Source: Bradyrhizobium genosp. SA-3 (lineage in GTDB: Bacteria; Pseudomonadota; Alphaproteobacteria; Rhizobiales; Xanthobacteraceae). Taken from it: a stretch of DNA of 64,000 nt. Position numbers and translations under genes: made by a program. The notes beneath the pieces were generated by a model. That model ran no database searches. It was not told the origin of the DNA and saw only the letters and a list, made by a program, of their open reading frames with translations. Of this stretch, positions 1 to 9,577 are shown one piece after another. Numbering within the stretch: position 1 is the first letter of the stretch; each line of letters opens with the position of its first letter. The stretch lies in contig NZ_PSRT01000002.1 of the NCBI RefSeq assembly GCF_004212635.1, positions 61,942 to 125,941 of the forward strand. Direction: 5' to 3'.

Positions 1-304
1 GATCGGAGCCGCAGCCGACGAAGATGCGGCCCTGCCAGCCGATCAGCACGAACTCGACCTCACCACTGGAATCGCAGCCGGTGCATTCGATGCGGTCTTC
101 CATGGTCAGCCGCCGCGCCGAGACGCGATAGTAGATCGGCGTCGAGGCCGGGCGGGCGATGCCGACGGCCTCGAGCTCGGCGATATGCTTGTCGCGCGCG
201 ACGGGGTCGCGGCCGGTCCAGCCGGCGATGACCGCCTGGTCGATCGCCAGCGTCAGCGGCGTCGTGGTGTCCTGGGCGTCGACGGTGAAGGTCAGGTCAA
301 ACAC
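1..304 (-). CDS. DUF2848 family protein (N-terminal part, cut by window edge)
   Basis: About 101 N-terminal residues are visible; the gene runs off the left edge. The frame contains IAGWTGRD, the HIAELEAVGI segment, RPASTPIYYR and, at the edge, FVGCGSD, the pattern I associate with DUF2848 proteins. The function of the family is not known to me; members often sit beside amidases and I infer a role in handling the same substrate. The likely start is a GTG at 304, which overlaps the last codons and stop (297-299) of the upstream amidase, so the two are translationally coupled. An in-frame start further inside the amidase cannot be excluded. Confidence 0.75.
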   Translation of the reverse strand, partial: MFDLTFTVDAQDTTTPLTLAIDQAVIAGWTGRDPVARDKHIAELEAVGIARPASTPIYYRVSARRLTMEDRIECTGCDSSGEVEFVLIGWQGRIFVGCGSD

Positions 305-1646
305 GGATCACGGCCTCCATGCCGGCAGCAAGCTCGAAGACACGGCGGTCGGATCCGCCAGCGCCTGCCAGCATCAGACCAACGGGAACGGCGCCCTGGC
401 GATGCGCGGGCAGCGAGATGGCGCAGCCGTCGATCATGTTGATCAGGGTGCAATTGCGCAGGGCACGCAGGTTCTGGGTGGTGAACGCCTTGTCGTCGGC
501 GAGATCGGCAATCTTCGGCGGCGTGTTGGCGGTGGTCGGCAGCACCAGGGCGTCATAGGGCGCGATGCACGCATTGACGCGGGCGATCAGCGAGCGGCGC
601 TCGTTGAGGAGATCGATGTAGTCGGCCGCGCTTTGCGCCTCGCCGCGCATAATGCGGACAGCGACCCTGGGATCATAGACATCGCCCTTGGCCGTGATGA
701 GATAGCGGTGCCAGGCATAGCTCTCGGCCGCGGCAAAGCCGCCCTTGGCGTTCATCGGGCCGATGTCGTGGAATTCTGCCATTTCGATGCGCTCGATGAT
801 CGCGCCGTGATCGGCGAGCGCCTTCAGCGCGCGCTCGAACGTCTCGGAGACCTGCACATCTAGGTCGTCGAGCGCGATCGTGGTCGGCACCGCCAGCCGC
901 ATGCCCTTTACGGGGCGCGGCTTCACCGCGGTGATCGGCTCGTTGGCGAGCACCGCATCGAGTATGGCGCAGCAGCTGACCGATCGCGCCAGCGGCCCGA
1001 TGCTGTCGAGCGAGAACGACAGCGGCACAGAGCCGTCGAGCGGCACCCGGCGCTGCGTCGGCTTGTAGCCGACGATGCCGTTGAAGGCGGCCGGAATCCG
1101 ACAGGAACCGCCGGTATCGGTGCCGAGCGCGCCATGCGCCATGCCGTCGAGCACGGACACTGCCGCGCCCGAGGACGAGCCGCCGGGCACGTGGCCCTCC
1201 GCCCGGTTCCAGGCGCCCTTCGGCGTGCCGTAATGCGGATTGATGCCAATGCCGGAATAGGCGAACTCGGTCATGTTGGTTCGCCCGATCACGACGAAGC
1301 CGGCGCCGCGCAGCCGCGCAACCGCCGCCGCGTCGTGCTCCGCCGGATCGGAATCGTCGAGCGCACGGGAGCCGGCGCGCGTCGTCTGCCCCTTGATGTC
1401 GAAGAGATCCTTGATCGAGATCGGAATACCGGCATAGCGCGATGGCGCTGCCTTGGCCTTGCGCAAGCCGTCCATCGCGTCAGCCGCCGCGAGTGCGGCG
1501 TCCTTATCGACATGGATGAAGGCGCGCTGGCCCTCACCGGTGGGATCGGCGATCCTGGCAAGGCACGCCTCGACCAGCTTGCGGGAGGTGGTGCGGCCGC
1601 TTTCGAGGTCTTCGGCGAGCTTCGCCAGCGTCGGAAAATCGGGCAT
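297..1646 (-). CDS. Amidase (amidase signature family)
   Basis: 449 residues, normal length for the amidase signature family, which hydrolyses amides to acid and ammonia with a Ser-cisSer-Lys triad. All three parts are visible: Lys79 in PISIKD, the Ser run 157-159 in GGSSSG and the nucleophile Ser181 in GTDTGGS, followed by RIPAAFNGIVGYKPT. The same frame stays open to 1889, but the ATG at 1646 (MPDFPTLAKL) is where family-like sequence begins. No signal peptide, so cytoplasmic. It is first in an operon with the DUF2848 gene downstream (8-base overlap). The substrate cannot be read from sequence. Confidence 0.9.
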   Translation of the reverse strand: MPDFPTLAKLAEDLESGRTTSRKLVEACLARIADPTGEGQRAFIHVDKDAALAAADAMDGLRKAKAAPSRYAGIPISIKDLFDIKGQTTRAGSRALDDSDPAEHDAAAVARLRGAGFVVIGRTNMTEFAYSGIGINPHYGTPKGAWNRAEGHVPGGSSSGAAVSVLDGMAHGALGTDTGGSCRIPAAFNGIVGYKPTQRRVPLDGSVPLSFSLDSIGPLARSVSCCAILDAVLANEPITAVKPRPVKGMRLAVPTTIALDDLDVQVSETFERALKALADHGAIIERIEMAEFHDIGPMNAKGGFAAAESYAWHRYLITAKGDVYDPRVAVRIMRGEAQSAADYIDLLNERRSLIARVNACIAPYDALVLPTTANTPPKIADLADDKAFTTQNLRALRNCTLINMIDGCAISLPAHRQGAVPVGLMLAGAGGSDRRVFELAAGMEAVIRV

Positions 1647-1710
1647 GTCTGTCTCACGGAATATTGGCGCGCGCAATCTATAGCGCTGGCTCAGTTCGAC
1701 ACAAGCATTG

Positions 1711-1734
1711 TGCGCATGATGGCATGCATGCGCA
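1711..1734. promoter_or_regulatory. Inverted repeat in the amidase / DUF35 divergent region
   Basis: Perfect 7-base arms TGCGCAT (1711-1717) and ATGCGCA (1728-1734) with a 10-base spacer. They lie in the 178-base gap between the leftward amidase and the rightward DUF35 gene. Size and place fit a dimeric repressor site, but no regulator gene is adjacent, so this is only a candidate. Confidence 0.3.
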
Positions 1735-1824
1735 TTGCTGGACCGTTGACGCACTATAGTCGATTGTCGCATCAAGATCGAAACAGGCGGGCGCGAAGCC
1801 TGTCTCTTAGGAGGAGCTGCCCAT

Positions 1825-2238
1825 ATGGCCGAACCGCAGCGCGCGCGACCGAAACCAACGCCGGAAACCCAGCATTTCTGGGACGGCACGAAAATCGGCG
1901 AATTGCGCCTGCAGCGCTGCGACGCCTGCGCGCATGTCTACTTCCCGCCGCGCCCGTTCTGCCCCTCCTGCGCCTCGCGCAAGGTCTCGGTGTTCAAGGC
2001 GAGCGGCAAGGGCTTTCTTTACAGCTACGTGATCAATCACCGCCCTGCCGCGCCCGGCTTCACGCCGCCCTACGCGATCGCGGTGGTCGAACTCGACGAA
2101 GGACCGCGGATGATGAGCAACATCATCGACTGCCCGCAGACGCCGGAGGCACTCGAGCTCGACATGAAGCTCGAGGTCGCCTTCCAAGAACTCGACGACA
2201 AGATCACCCTCCCCGTCTTCCGTCCGGCGAAGGGGTAA
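1825..2238 (+). CDS. Zn-ribbon / OB-fold protein (DUF35)
   Basis: 137 residues. Four cysteines at 32, 35, 46 and 49 (CDAC and CPSC) form the rubredoxin-like zinc ribbon, followed by an OB-fold C-terminal half beginning near GFLYSYVI. DUF35 proteins are the small partners of SCP-x-type thiolases and acyl-CoA retro-aldolases, where they position the CoA substrate. The next gene, three bases downstream, is such a thiolase, so I infer a two-protein complex. The start is set by AGGAGG (1810-1815) ahead of the ATG. The N-terminal segment (FWDGTKIGELRLQRC) is typical of the family. Confidence 0.9.
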   Translation: MAEPQRARPKPTPETQHFWDGTKIGELRLQRCDACAHVYFPPRPFCPSCASRKVSVFKASGKGFLYSYVINHRPAAPGFTPPYAIAVVELDEGPRMMSNIIDCPQTPEALELDMKLEVAFQELDDKITLPVFRPAKG

Positions 2239-2241
2239 GCC

Positions 2242-3381
2242 ATGCGCAAGAACCAGGTTGCCGTCGTCGGCGCGGCCGAGACCACCGAGCTCGGTGTCAT
2301 CCCCAACGCCTCGCAGCTCCAGCTCCACGCCGACGCAGCGCTCAATGCCATCGCCGATGCCGGGCTGAAACTCTCCGACATCGACGGCTTTGCCACCGCG
2401 GTCGAAACGCCGCAGCAGGTCTGCCATTATCTCGGCATCAAGCCGACCTGGGTGGACGGCACCTCGGTTGGCGGCTGCTCCTTCATGCTGCACGTCCGCC
2501 ACGCCGCCGCGGCGATCGAGGCCGGCCTGTGCAAGACCGTGCTGATCACCCATGCCGAGAGCGGCAAGTCGATGATCGGCAAATTGCCGCGCTCGACACC
2601 ACCAGACAGCCTCAACGGCCAGTTCGAGGCGCCCTATGGTGTCTACGGCCCGCCCAGCATGTTCCCGATCCCCGTGCTGCGCTTCATGAAGACCTACGGC
2701 ATCACGCATGAACAGCTGGCTTCGGTCGCAGTGGTGCAGCGGGAATGGGCGGCGAAGAATCCGCGCGCGATGATGAAGGATCCGATCACGGTCACCGATG
2801 TCCTCAACTCGCGCATGATCGCCTATCCGTTCCGCCTGCTCCAATGCTGCCTGGTCACCGATGGCGGCGGCGCGCTGATCCTGACCTCGGCTGACCGCGC
2901 CAGGGATTTTCCCAGGAAGCCCGTCTACATCATGGGCACCGGCGAGAGCGTGGAGACGCCGATGGTCAGCCAGATGGAGACGTTCAATTCCTCGCGCGCG
3001 TTCAAGACCGCGGGGCCCCTCGCCTTCAAGGAAGCCGGCATTGCGCATGGGGATGTCGACCATCTCATGATCTACGATGCGTTTGCCCATCTGCCGCTGT
3101 TCGGCCTCGGCGATCTCGGCTTCATGCCCTATGAGGAGACCGGCCAATTCATCGCGGACGGCAACACGCGGCCGGGGGCCAAGCTGCCGCTCAACACCAA
3201 TGGCGGCGGATTGAGCTACATGCATTCGGGCATGTACGGCATGTACGCGCTCCAGGAGAGCGTGCGCCAGATGCGCGGCATCGCGCCGGCACAGGTCGCT
3301 GGCGCGAAGATTTCGGTGTGTCATGGCGTCGGCGGCATGTTCGCGGCATCAGGCACGATCGTGTTTACGAACGAGAGGTAA
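2242..3381 (+). CDS. SCP-x-type thiolase / acetyl-CoA acetyltransferase family protein
   Basis: 379 residues, the length of the lipid-transfer-protein thiolases. Cys79 in VGGCS is at the thiolase nucleophile position. The C-terminal half has GGGLSYMHSG and the conserved CHGVGG segment near the end. Expected role: thiolytic or retro-aldol cleavage of an acyl-CoA side chain, working with the DUF35 protein encoded just upstream. The next gene is an SDR of the type that oxidises 3-hydroxyacyl-CoA, so the three form a plausible side-chain shortening set. Native substrate unknown; steroid-, terpenoid- or branched-acid-CoA are all possible. Confidence 0.85.
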   Translation: MRKNQVAVVGAAETTELGVIPNASQLQLHADAALNAIADAGLKLSDIDGFATAVETPQQVCHYLGIKPTWVDGTSVGGCSFMLHVRHAAAAIEAGLCKTVLITHAESGKSMIGKLPRSTPPDSLNGQFEAPYGVYGPPSMFPIPVLRFMKTYGITHEQLASVAVVQREWAAKNPRAMMKDPITVTDVLNSRMIAYPFRLLQCCLVTDGGGALILTSADRARDFPRKPVYIMGTGESVETPMVSQMETFNSSRAFKTAGPLAFKEAGIAHGDVDHLMIYDAFAHLPLFGLGDLGFMPYEETGQFIADGNTRPGAKLPLNTNGGGLSYMHSGMYGMYALQESVRQMRGIAPAQVAGAKISVCHGVGGMFAASGTIVFTNER

Positions 3382-3386
3382 GGGCT

Positions 3387-3490
3387 GTCATTCCGGGGCG
3401 CGCGCAGCGCGAACCCGGAATCCATTGTGCAGCAGGCGAGCCGGAGAAATGGATTCCGGGTTCGCGCCAAGAGGCGCGCCCCGGAATGAC
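3387..3490. repeat. Palindromic intergenic repeat (GTCATTCCGGGGC type)
   Basis: Long imperfect hairpin with 17-base outer arms GTCATTCCGGGGCGCGC (3387-3403) and its complement at 3474-3490. Inner pairing is made by GGATTCCGGGTTCGCGC and its counterpart. It sits between the thiolase and the SDR genes, so it would be part of their transcript if they are co-transcribed. Confidence 0.85.
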
Positions 3491-3523
3491 GGCGGAAATT
3501 GAGACGAACAGCGGAGAACCCAC

Positions 3524-4438
3524 ATGACAAAATCACTGCAGGACAAGGTCATCATCGTCACCGGCGCAGGCCGCGGCATCGGGCGGGAGATCGCGCTGCT
3601 GTGCGCCGCGGAAGGCGCCAAGGTCGTCGTCAACGATCCCGGCGGTGCCGCCGACGGCGCCGGCTCGAACGCGGCGCCCGCGGAAGAAGTGGTCGAGGAG
3701 ATCAAGAAGCGCGGCGGCACTGCGGTCGCCAATTTCGAGTCGGTGGCGGAAGCAATCCCCGCCAGCAAGATCGTGAAGACCGCCACCGATCATTTCGGCC
3801 GGCTCGACGGCGTCGTCAACAATGCCGGCATCTTGCGCGACATGATCTTCCACAAGATGAGCGTGGAAGCGTTCGAAGCCGTCATCAAGGTGCATTTGAT
3901 GGGCTCGTTCTATGTCTCGCATGCCGCGGCGCGGGTTTTCCGCGAGCAGGAATCGGGCTCCTTCGTGCACTTCACCTCGACCTCCGGCCTGATCGGCAAC
4001 TTTGGACAAGCCAATTACGCCGCCGCCAAGCTCGGCATCGTCGGTCTGTCGAAGTCGATCGCGCTCGACATGGGCCGTTTCAACGTCCGCTCCAACTGCG
4101 TCTCGCCGTTCGCCTGGACCCGCATGATCGGCACCATCCCGACCGAGACCGAAGCCGAGAGGGCGCGCGTCGAGAAGATCAAGCAGATGGGACCGGAGAA
4201 GATCGCCCCGCTCTGCGGCTATCTGCTCTCAGATCCCGCCAAGGACGTCACCGGGCAGATCTTTGGCGTGCGCATGAACGAGATCTTCCTGTTCAGCCAG
4301 AACCGCCCGATCCGCTCAGTGCAGCGGAGCGAAGGCTGGACGCCGCAGTCGATCGCGGAACACGGCATGCCGGCACTCAAGGGCTCGTTCTACAAGCTCG
4401 ACCGCTCCGCCGACATCTTCACCTGGGATCCCGTCTAG
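3524..4438 (+). CDS. SDR family oxidoreductase, 3-hydroxyacyl-CoA dehydrogenase type
   Basis: 304 residues. Rossmann motif TGAGRGIG at 13-20, NNAG at 99-102, active-site Ser near 152 and YAAAK with Tyr165 and Lys169. The overall pattern (NDPGG after strand 2, GILRDMIFHKMS after NNAG) is that of the 17-beta-HSD4 / MFE-2 type dehydrogenases that oxidise 3-hydroxyacyl-CoA with NAD. About 50 residues extend beyond the usual 250-residue SDR core. It follows the DUF35 and thiolase genes on the same strand and would supply the 3-ketoacyl-CoA they cleave. The exact substrate is inference. Confidence 0.85.
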   Translation: MTKSLQDKVIIVTGAGRGIGREIALLCAAEGAKVVVNDPGGAADGAGSNAAPAEEVVEEIKKRGGTAVANFESVAEAIPASKIVKTATDHFGRLDGVVNNAGILRDMIFHKMSVEAFEAVIKVHLMGSFYVSHAAARVFREQESGSFVHFTSTSGLIGNFGQANYAAAKLGIVGLSKSIALDMGRFNVRSNCVSPFAWTRMIGTIPTETEAERARVEKIKQMGPEKIAPLCGYLLSDPAKDVTGQIFGVRMNEIFLFSQNRPIRSVQRSEGWTPQSIAEHGMPALKGSFYKLDRSADIFTWDPV

Positions 4439-4553
4439 CCGCATTTCCGGCATCCCTGCCCTGCGATCTCTGGCTGCCTCGGCCAGAGATCGCCCCGTTT
4501 TACGCCCGAATGCGGGCGGATGGTGCCCTCCCAACAAACTTTGGGAGGAAACC

Positions 4554-5663
4554 ATGACAAGAATACTGACCAACCCCGACATCTCTGCCATCGGCGGCCT
4601 TGGGCGCCGCACTCTCCTCAAAGGCACGGCGGCTCTCGCCGCCTCCACCGTCCTCGCCTCGCAGGCCAACGCGCGCGACTTCGGCGCCAATGCCGAGCCG
4701 CAGCGCTATCCCGACCCCGACATCGTCGTCATCGACCCCAAGCGCTTCAAGGCCAAGGTCGGCAACACCGCGATCAAGCGGCTCTATACCGGCTGCCTGT
4801 GGGCGGAGGGACCGGCGTGGAATGCGCAGGGGCAATATCTCGTCTGGAGCGACATCCCAGCCAACCGCCAGCTTCGCTATCTCGACGACGACGGTCACAT
4901 CTCCGAGCAGTTCCACAAGCCGTCGAACGAAGCCAACGGCAACTCGTTCGACACCGAAGGACGCCAGATCAGCGCCGAACGGACTCGCCTCGTCCGCTAC
5001 GAGCACGACGGTTCGGTAACGGCGCTGGCCGAGCAGGCAGGCGGCAAGCCGCTCAACGGCCCGAACGACATGGTGGTGCATCCCAACGACAAGGCGATCT
5101 GGTTCACCGACCCCGGTTATGGCGCGATCAGCATCTACGAAGGCAAGCTTGCCAACACCGGCTCGCTCCAACCCCATCAAAAGGAAGCCGTCTATCGCCT
5201 GGACACCCAGACCGGGCAGGTCGCGAAGGTGGCCGACGAGCCGTTCAAGCCGAACGGCATCGCCTTCAGCCACGACTACAAGAAGCTCTATGTCTGCGAC
5301 ACCGGCATCACACATTACCCGCAGGCAGAGAACGTGGTGTGGTCCTACGACATCGACGGTGCCAAGCTGTCGAACCCGAAGAAGCTGATCGACATGAAGC
5401 TCGACAGCAAGTCGGGTTTCCCCGACGGCTTGCGCGTCGATACCGAAGGCAACATCTGGGTCGGCGCCGGCTGGGTCGGACCCGGCTATGACGGCGTGCA
5501 GGTGTTCGCGCCAACCGACGGTGCGCGCATCGGCCAGATCCTGCTGCCCGAGACCTGCGCCAATGTCTGCTTCGGCGGCAAGAAGCGCAACCGCCTGTTC
5601 ATGACCGCGAGTCAGTCGCTCTATGCGGTGTATGTGGAGACGCAAGGCGCGCATTTCTGTTGA
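4554..5663 (+). CDS. SMP-30 / gluconolactonase family protein, Tat-exported
   Basis: 369 residues. The N-terminus has a twin-arginine signal (GRRTLLKG, Arg18-Arg19) and a hydrophobic Ala-rich stretch ending at SQANA near 40, so the product is probably exported folded to the periplasm. The rest is a six-bladed beta-propeller of the SMP-30 / gluconolactonase / luciferin-regenerating family: WAEGP with Glu85, PLNGPNDM, KPNGIAF and FPDGLRVD carry the expected metal ligands. Likely a calcium- or zinc-dependent lactone hydrolase. It lies 115 bases after the SDR; GGGAGGAAACC ahead of the ATG is a good ribosome site. Substrate unknown. Confidence 0.85.
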   Translation: MTRILTNPDISAIGGLGRRTLLKGTAALAASTVLASQANARDFGANAEPQRYPDPDIVVIDPKRFKAKVGNTAIKRLYTGCLWAEGPAWNAQGQYLVWSDIPANRQLRYLDDDGHISEQFHKPSNEANGNSFDTEGRQISAERTRLVRYEHDGSVTALAEQAGGKPLNGPNDMVVHPNDKAIWFTDPGYGAISIYEGKLANTGSLQPHQKEAVYRLDTQTGQVAKVADEPFKPNGIAFSHDYKKLYVCDTGITHYPQAENVVWSYDIDGAKLSNPKKLIDMKLDSKSGFPDGLRVDTEGNIWVGAGWVGPGYDGVQVFAPTDGARIGQILLPETCANVCFGGKKRNRLFMTASQSLYAVYVETQGAHFC

Positions 5664-5683
5664 GGCGCTCCGTACTCACCACA

Positions 5684-5769
5684 CGTCATGGCCGGGCTTG
5701 TCCCGGCCATCCACGTCTTAGCTCGCAGCACGAAGAACGTGGATGCCCGGGACAAGCCCGGGCATGACG
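5684..5769. repeat. Palindromic repeat (CGTCATGGCCGGGC type)
   Basis: Near-perfect inverted repeat: the segment from 5684 to 5716 pairs with that from 5737 to 5769, around a 20-base loop. It sits between the convergent SMP-30 and PEP carboxylase genes and could end transcription from both sides. A similar element is at 23713. Confidence 0.85.
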
Positions 5770-5806
5770 GCTCTGAGTGTGGAGCGGCGACGGGGGCTCT
5801 TGTTAT

Positions 5807-8605
5807 TTACCCCGTATTCCTCAGCCCCGCCGAGATGCCGTTGATCGTGAGCTGGATCCCGCGCAGCACCTGCTCGTCCGGGTTCTGCGCGCGGTGCTCC
5901 TTCAACAGCTCGACCTGAACATGGTTGAGCGGATCGAGATAGGGGAAGCGGTGGCGCACGGAGCGCTCCAGCAGCGGGTTGCTCTGAAGCAACCGGTCCT
6001 GGCCCATGATGTCGAGCAACGTCTCGATACAGGAATGCCATTCGCGGCGGATGCGGCCGAAGATTTTTTCACGCAGGGCTTCGTCCGGCACGAGCTCGGC
6101 ATAGCGCGAGGCGATGGCGATCGAGCTTTTCGCCAGCACCATGTCCATGTTCGACAAGAGCATGCGGAAGAACGGCCATTCCCTGTAGAGCTCTTTCAGG
6201 AACGGCATGCCCTGGTCGGGATGATCAGCGATCCACTGCTCGACCGCGCTGCCAAAGCCGTACCAGCCCGGCAGCATCAGGCGGCATTGCGCCCATGAGA
6301 ACACCCAGGGGATCGCGCGCAGATCCTCGATCGCGCGGGTCTTCTTGCGCGAGGCCGGGCGGCTGCCGATGTTGAGCGTTGCGATCTCGTTGATGACGGT
6401 GGAGGCCCAGAAATAATCGACGAAGCCGTCGGTCTCGTAGACGAGGCCGCGATAAGCCCTGAAGGCGAGGTTCGACAATTCGTCCATCGCGGTCAGATAT
6501 TCGCGGCGCGGCGCGCTCTGGCGCGGATTCAGGAGACTCGCCTCCAGCGTCGCAGCGGCGAGGATCTCCAGATTGTTGCGGCCGACTTCGGCGTTGGAAT
6601 ATTTCGACGAGATGATCTCGCCCTGCTCGGTGATGCGGATCTGGCCGTTCACGGCACCGCCGGGCTGCGCGATGATGGCATCATAGCTCGGACCACCACC
6701 GCGGCCGACCGAGCCGCCACGGCCGTGGAACAGGCGTAGGCGTACGTGATGCCGCTCGAACACGTCGACGAGTCCGATCTCGGCCTTGTAGAGCTCCCAG
6801 CCCGAGGTAACGAAGCCGCCATCCTTGTTGCTGTCGGAATAGCCGAGCATGACCTCCTGCACGCTGCCGCGGCTGTCGACGAGGCGGCGGTAATCATGTA
6901 GCGACAGCATGCGGTCCATGATGCCGGCGGAAGCCTGCAAATCCTCGATGGTCTCGAACAGCGGCACGATGTTGATGGCGCTGCGCCCGGAGGGATGGAC
7001 GAGGCCGACCTCCTTCAAGAGCACCGCGACTTCGAGCATGTCCGACATGCCCTTGCACATCGAGATGATGCATTGGGGGATGGCGTCCGAACCGAACTTC
7101 GCATGCGCTTCCGCGGCGGCATGGAACACGTTGAGCTCGCCCATGGTCTCGTCGCTGTACTTGACGAACGGCGAGACCAGCGCGCGCGTCGAGCGCAACT
7201 CATTGGTGAGCAGCGAAATGCGGGCATCCTCGCCGAGCGCGAGATAGGACATGCCGGGGTTTGCAGCGTCCATCAGCTCGGCGATGGTGCGCTCATGCAC
7301 GGCCGAGTTCTGTCGGATGTCGAGCCGCGCCAGATGGAAGCCGAAACAGTCCACCGCGCGCCGGAGCAGCCGCAGCCGGCCGCGGGCGATGACGCGGGCG
7401 TTGTTGGAAATCAGCGAGCGGTGCAGCACGTCGAGATCGGCCTGCAGCTCCCTAACGCTGTCGTAAGGCGCCGCTTTACCGACCGGCCGGCGCGTGATCT
7501 CGACCTCGAGCTTTTCGGCGGTCGCGGTCAGGCGCGCATAAATACCGGAGACCGCAAGGCGATAGGGCTCGCCGCTCCGGTGCGGCGAGGTGTCCGGCGA
7601 GCGTTCCGCGAGCGTGCGCAGCTCTTCGGAGACGTCGGCGAGATGCGCAGCGATCGACAGTTCGGAGCCGAGCACGTGCAGCTCGTTGAGATAGAACTGC
7701 ATCACGCGGCTCGACTGCAGCCGCAGCGTGCCGCGCATGACGTCGGCGGTAACGAAGGGATTGCCGTCGCGGTCGCCGCCGATCCAGCTGCCCATGCGCA
7801 GGAACGAGGCGAGCTCGCTCGCCGCCTGCTCGCCGCCCTCCTCCAGTCGGTCTTCCAACGCGTTGACCAGGCGTGGCACCTCGCGCAGGAAGGTGTAGTC
7901 GTAGAACGACAGGCCGTTGGAGACCTCGTCGAGCACGGTGAGCTTGGTCCGGCGCAAGAGATTGGTCTGCCACAGCGTCAGCACCTCGCGGCGGAGTTGC
8001 TCGTCGCTGGCGGCGGCCTCCTCCGCGGTCAGCGCAACGCGTTCACGGCGATCGAGCAGGGCTGCGACCTCCATCTCGCGGTCCATGGTGCTCTTGCGTC
8101 GGACCTCGGTCGGGTGCGCGGTCAGCACCGGGCTGACCAGCGCGGACTTGAAGAAAGTGCGCAGCGCGTCGGGGCCGATGCCCGCCGCCTTGGCATGGGC
8201 GAGCGTTTCCGCCAGCACGCCGGAGCCGCCGTTCTTGCCCGCGCCGCGGGCGCGCATCTGGCGAATGTTGTTCTGATCCTCGGCGATGTTGGCGAGGTGG
8301 GAGAAATAGCTGAAGGCGCGGACGATCCGCACCGTCTCGGAGGTGGACATGCCGTCGAGGATCTGCTCGAGCTCGCGGCGGGCGAGCCGGTCCTCGTCGC
8401 GATGGAAGCGGATCGAGGTCTGGCGGATGCGCTCGACCAGGTCGAACACATCGGCGCCCTCCTGGTCGCGCACGGTATCGCCCAGGATGCGCCCGAGCAG
8501 GCGGATGTCGTCCCGCAGCCGGGCGTCGGCCTCCAGCGCCTGGACGTCCTCCGGGCGGTTGGGGCGATGTTCAGTGGCGTCGGATGATATGGTCTGGAGG
8601 GACAT
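5807..8605 (-). CDS. ppc: Phosphoenolpyruvate carboxylase
   Basis: 932 residues, as expected for bacterial PEP carboxylase, which adds bicarbonate to PEP to give oxaloacetate and replenishes the TCA cycle. The first catalytic motif with His164 ([13 protein letters not shown]) is visible. So are [10 protein letters not shown], the [14 protein letters not shown] glycine loop and [17 protein letters not shown]. The protein ends in the usual hydrophobic tail [14 protein letters not shown]. The frame is open upstream to 8785, but ATG 8605 is preceded by an AGGGGAGCG ribosome site. Cytoplasmic and monocistronic. It could support growth on the acetyl-CoA-yielding substrates handled by the neighbours. 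Confidence 0.97.
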   Translation of the reverse strand: MSLQTISSDATEHRPNRPEDVQALEADARLRDDIRLLGRILGDTVRDQEGADVFDLVERIRQTSIRFHRDEDRLARRELEQILDGMSTSETVRIVRAFSYFSHLANIAEDQNNIRQMRARGAGKNGGSGVLAETLAHAKAAGIGPDALRTFFKSALVSPVLTAHPTEVRRKSTMDREMEVAALLDRRERVALTAEEAAASDEQLRREVLTLWQTNLLRRTKLTVLDEVSNGLSFYDYTFLREVPRLVNALEDRLEEGGEQAASELASFLRMGSWIGGDRDGNPFVTADVMRGTLRLQSSRVMQFYLNELHVLGSELSIAAHLADVSEELRTLAERSPDTSPHRSGEPYRLAVSGIYARLTATAEKLEVEITRRPVGKAAPYDSVRELQADLDVLHRSLISNNARVIARGRLRLLRRAVDCFGFHLARLDIRQNSAVHERTIAELMDAANPGMSYLALGEDARISLLTNELRSTRALVSPFVKYSDETMGELNVFHAAAEAHAKFGSDAIPQCIISMCKGMSDMLEVAVLLKEVGLVHPSGRSAINIVPLFETIEDLQASAGIMDRMLSLHDYRRLVDSRGSVQEVMLGYSDSNKDGGFVTSGWELYKAEIGLVDVFERHHVRLRLFHGRGGSVGRGGGPSYDAIIAQPGGAVNGQIRITEQGEIISSKYSNAEVGRNNLEILAAATLEASLLNPRQSAPRREYLTAMDELSNLAFRAYRGLVYETDGFVDYFWASTVINEIATLNIGSRPASRKKTRAIEDLRAIPWVFSWAQCRLMLPGWYGFGSAVEQWIADHPDQGMPFLKELYREWPFFRMLLSNMDMVLAKSSIAIASRYAELVPDEALREKIFGRIRREWHSCIETLLDIMGQDRLLQSNPLLERSVRHRFPYLDPLNHVQVELLKEHRAQNPDEQVLRGIQLTINGISAGLRNTG

Positions 8606-8715
8606 GGCTCGCTCCCCTTTAAGAGCTCCCTGGCTCCTCGGTCTGGAGGAGTGTGCGATATTTTTCTGCCGCAGTGCAAGATGAACTTGGTGGCGGCGCA
8701 AACTGCCGGCGACGT

Positions 8716-8868
8716 TCGTGTCCCGGACGCGCTGCAACGCCCTTAAGCGTTGCTGCGCAGAGCCGGGACCCAGGAGCCTCCTCATCGCTCGGCAACAGTC
8801 TGGGCCCCGGCTCTGCAGCGCACCACGCCGCGAAGACGCGGCGCGCTGCGCTGCGTCCGGGGCACGAG
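8716..8868. repeat. Palindromic repeat (CGTGTCCCGGACGC type)
   Basis: Outer arms TCGTGTCCCGGAC (from 8716) and GTCCGGGGCACGA (8855-8867) pair with one mismatch; internal segments such as AACGCCCTTAAGCGTT form sub-hairpins. It lies upstream of ppc in the gene-free kilobase. The same family recurs at 58116-58255. Confidence 0.75.
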
Positions 8869-8896
8869 AATATAGCCAGTCTTATCAACAAACATG

Positions 8897-9540
8897 CTTT
8901 TGCCTTCTCGCGGCGTGTTCCACCCGAGCTTTGCTTCGTCTTTTCACCCTCACTGAGAAGAAAGGGCGCAGGGAAGGCCAGGCGCCGGCTGGCACCCAGG
9001 GTCCGCACGCGAGAAACGCACGCGGGGTGACCACAGGTGACGCCGGGACATCCCGGCCTTCCCTGCGCAACGGTTTTACGGCTTATGGCGCGCTCTCCCC
9101 GGGGAGCGATGCACTATTGCCCCCGTCGCCTTGCGGATGATCGATGCGCGCGCCCGGTCGGGCCGCTTCACCACCGCAAGCCTTGACGCACAGACCCCGG
9201 GCGTCAGGACCACACGCTTTTGCCGCCGCGGACGTCCCTCCCAAACATTCGGAAGCTCGCGCGTGCTCGCCCCCGAAACCGAAAGGAAACGCTGTGACCG
9301 CGCCGTGTCGATCGCGCGGATCGCGATGGCTCACAGGCGTAGCCCGCCCTGCCACCTCGTCACGCGCCGGCGCTACCGCGTCCATCGCATCCCGGCCTAC
9401 GTATCGTGACGATCGCGAAACGTCCCTTTGACGAGCCGGGATGCGCTACCGTTTAACCGAAAACGCAAATTCGGTCAATCAGAATATTTTGCGGACCCGT
9501 CCCTTGACCTGCATGTGGTGTGATTTGCCCGTCGGGCAAT
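8897..9540. other. Structured non-coding block of unknown function
   Basis: No credible gene is seen here. The block contains a perfect 14-base inverted repeat, GCGCAGGGAAGGCC (8966-8979) and GGCCTTCCCTGCGC (9055-9068). Inside is a second stem, GCCGGGA (9042-9048) with TCCCGGC (9051-9057), that shares bases 9055-9057 with the first, so the two folds compete. It ends with the palindrome TTGCCCG-T-CGGGCAA (9525-9539). I remember similar stretches from other Bradyrhizobium-type genomes but cannot check that here. It could be an RNA, a repeat relic or a protein-binding locus. Confidence 0.45.
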
Positions 9541-9577
9541 GCGAGGAATTGGGGGCGAAAGGCGGCCGAGCAGCACG

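Noticed and set aside
1647..1889. N-terminal extension of the first amidase by 81 codons
   Set aside because: The extra residues are not amidase-like and overlap the promoter and start of the DUF35 gene; the ATG at 1646 fits the family start.
1807..3324. Leftward open frame of about 505 codons over the DUF35 and thiolase genes
   Set aside because: Shadow of two genes with intact motifs on the other strand.
6995..8587. Rightward open frame of 530 codons over ppc
   Set aside because: Antisense to PEP carboxylase; composition and lack of motifs show it is a shadow.
8653..9431. Small open frames in the gene-free kilobase upstream of ppc
   Set aside because: They overlap each other on both strands, carry no ribosome sites and are built from hairpin repeats and the structured block.
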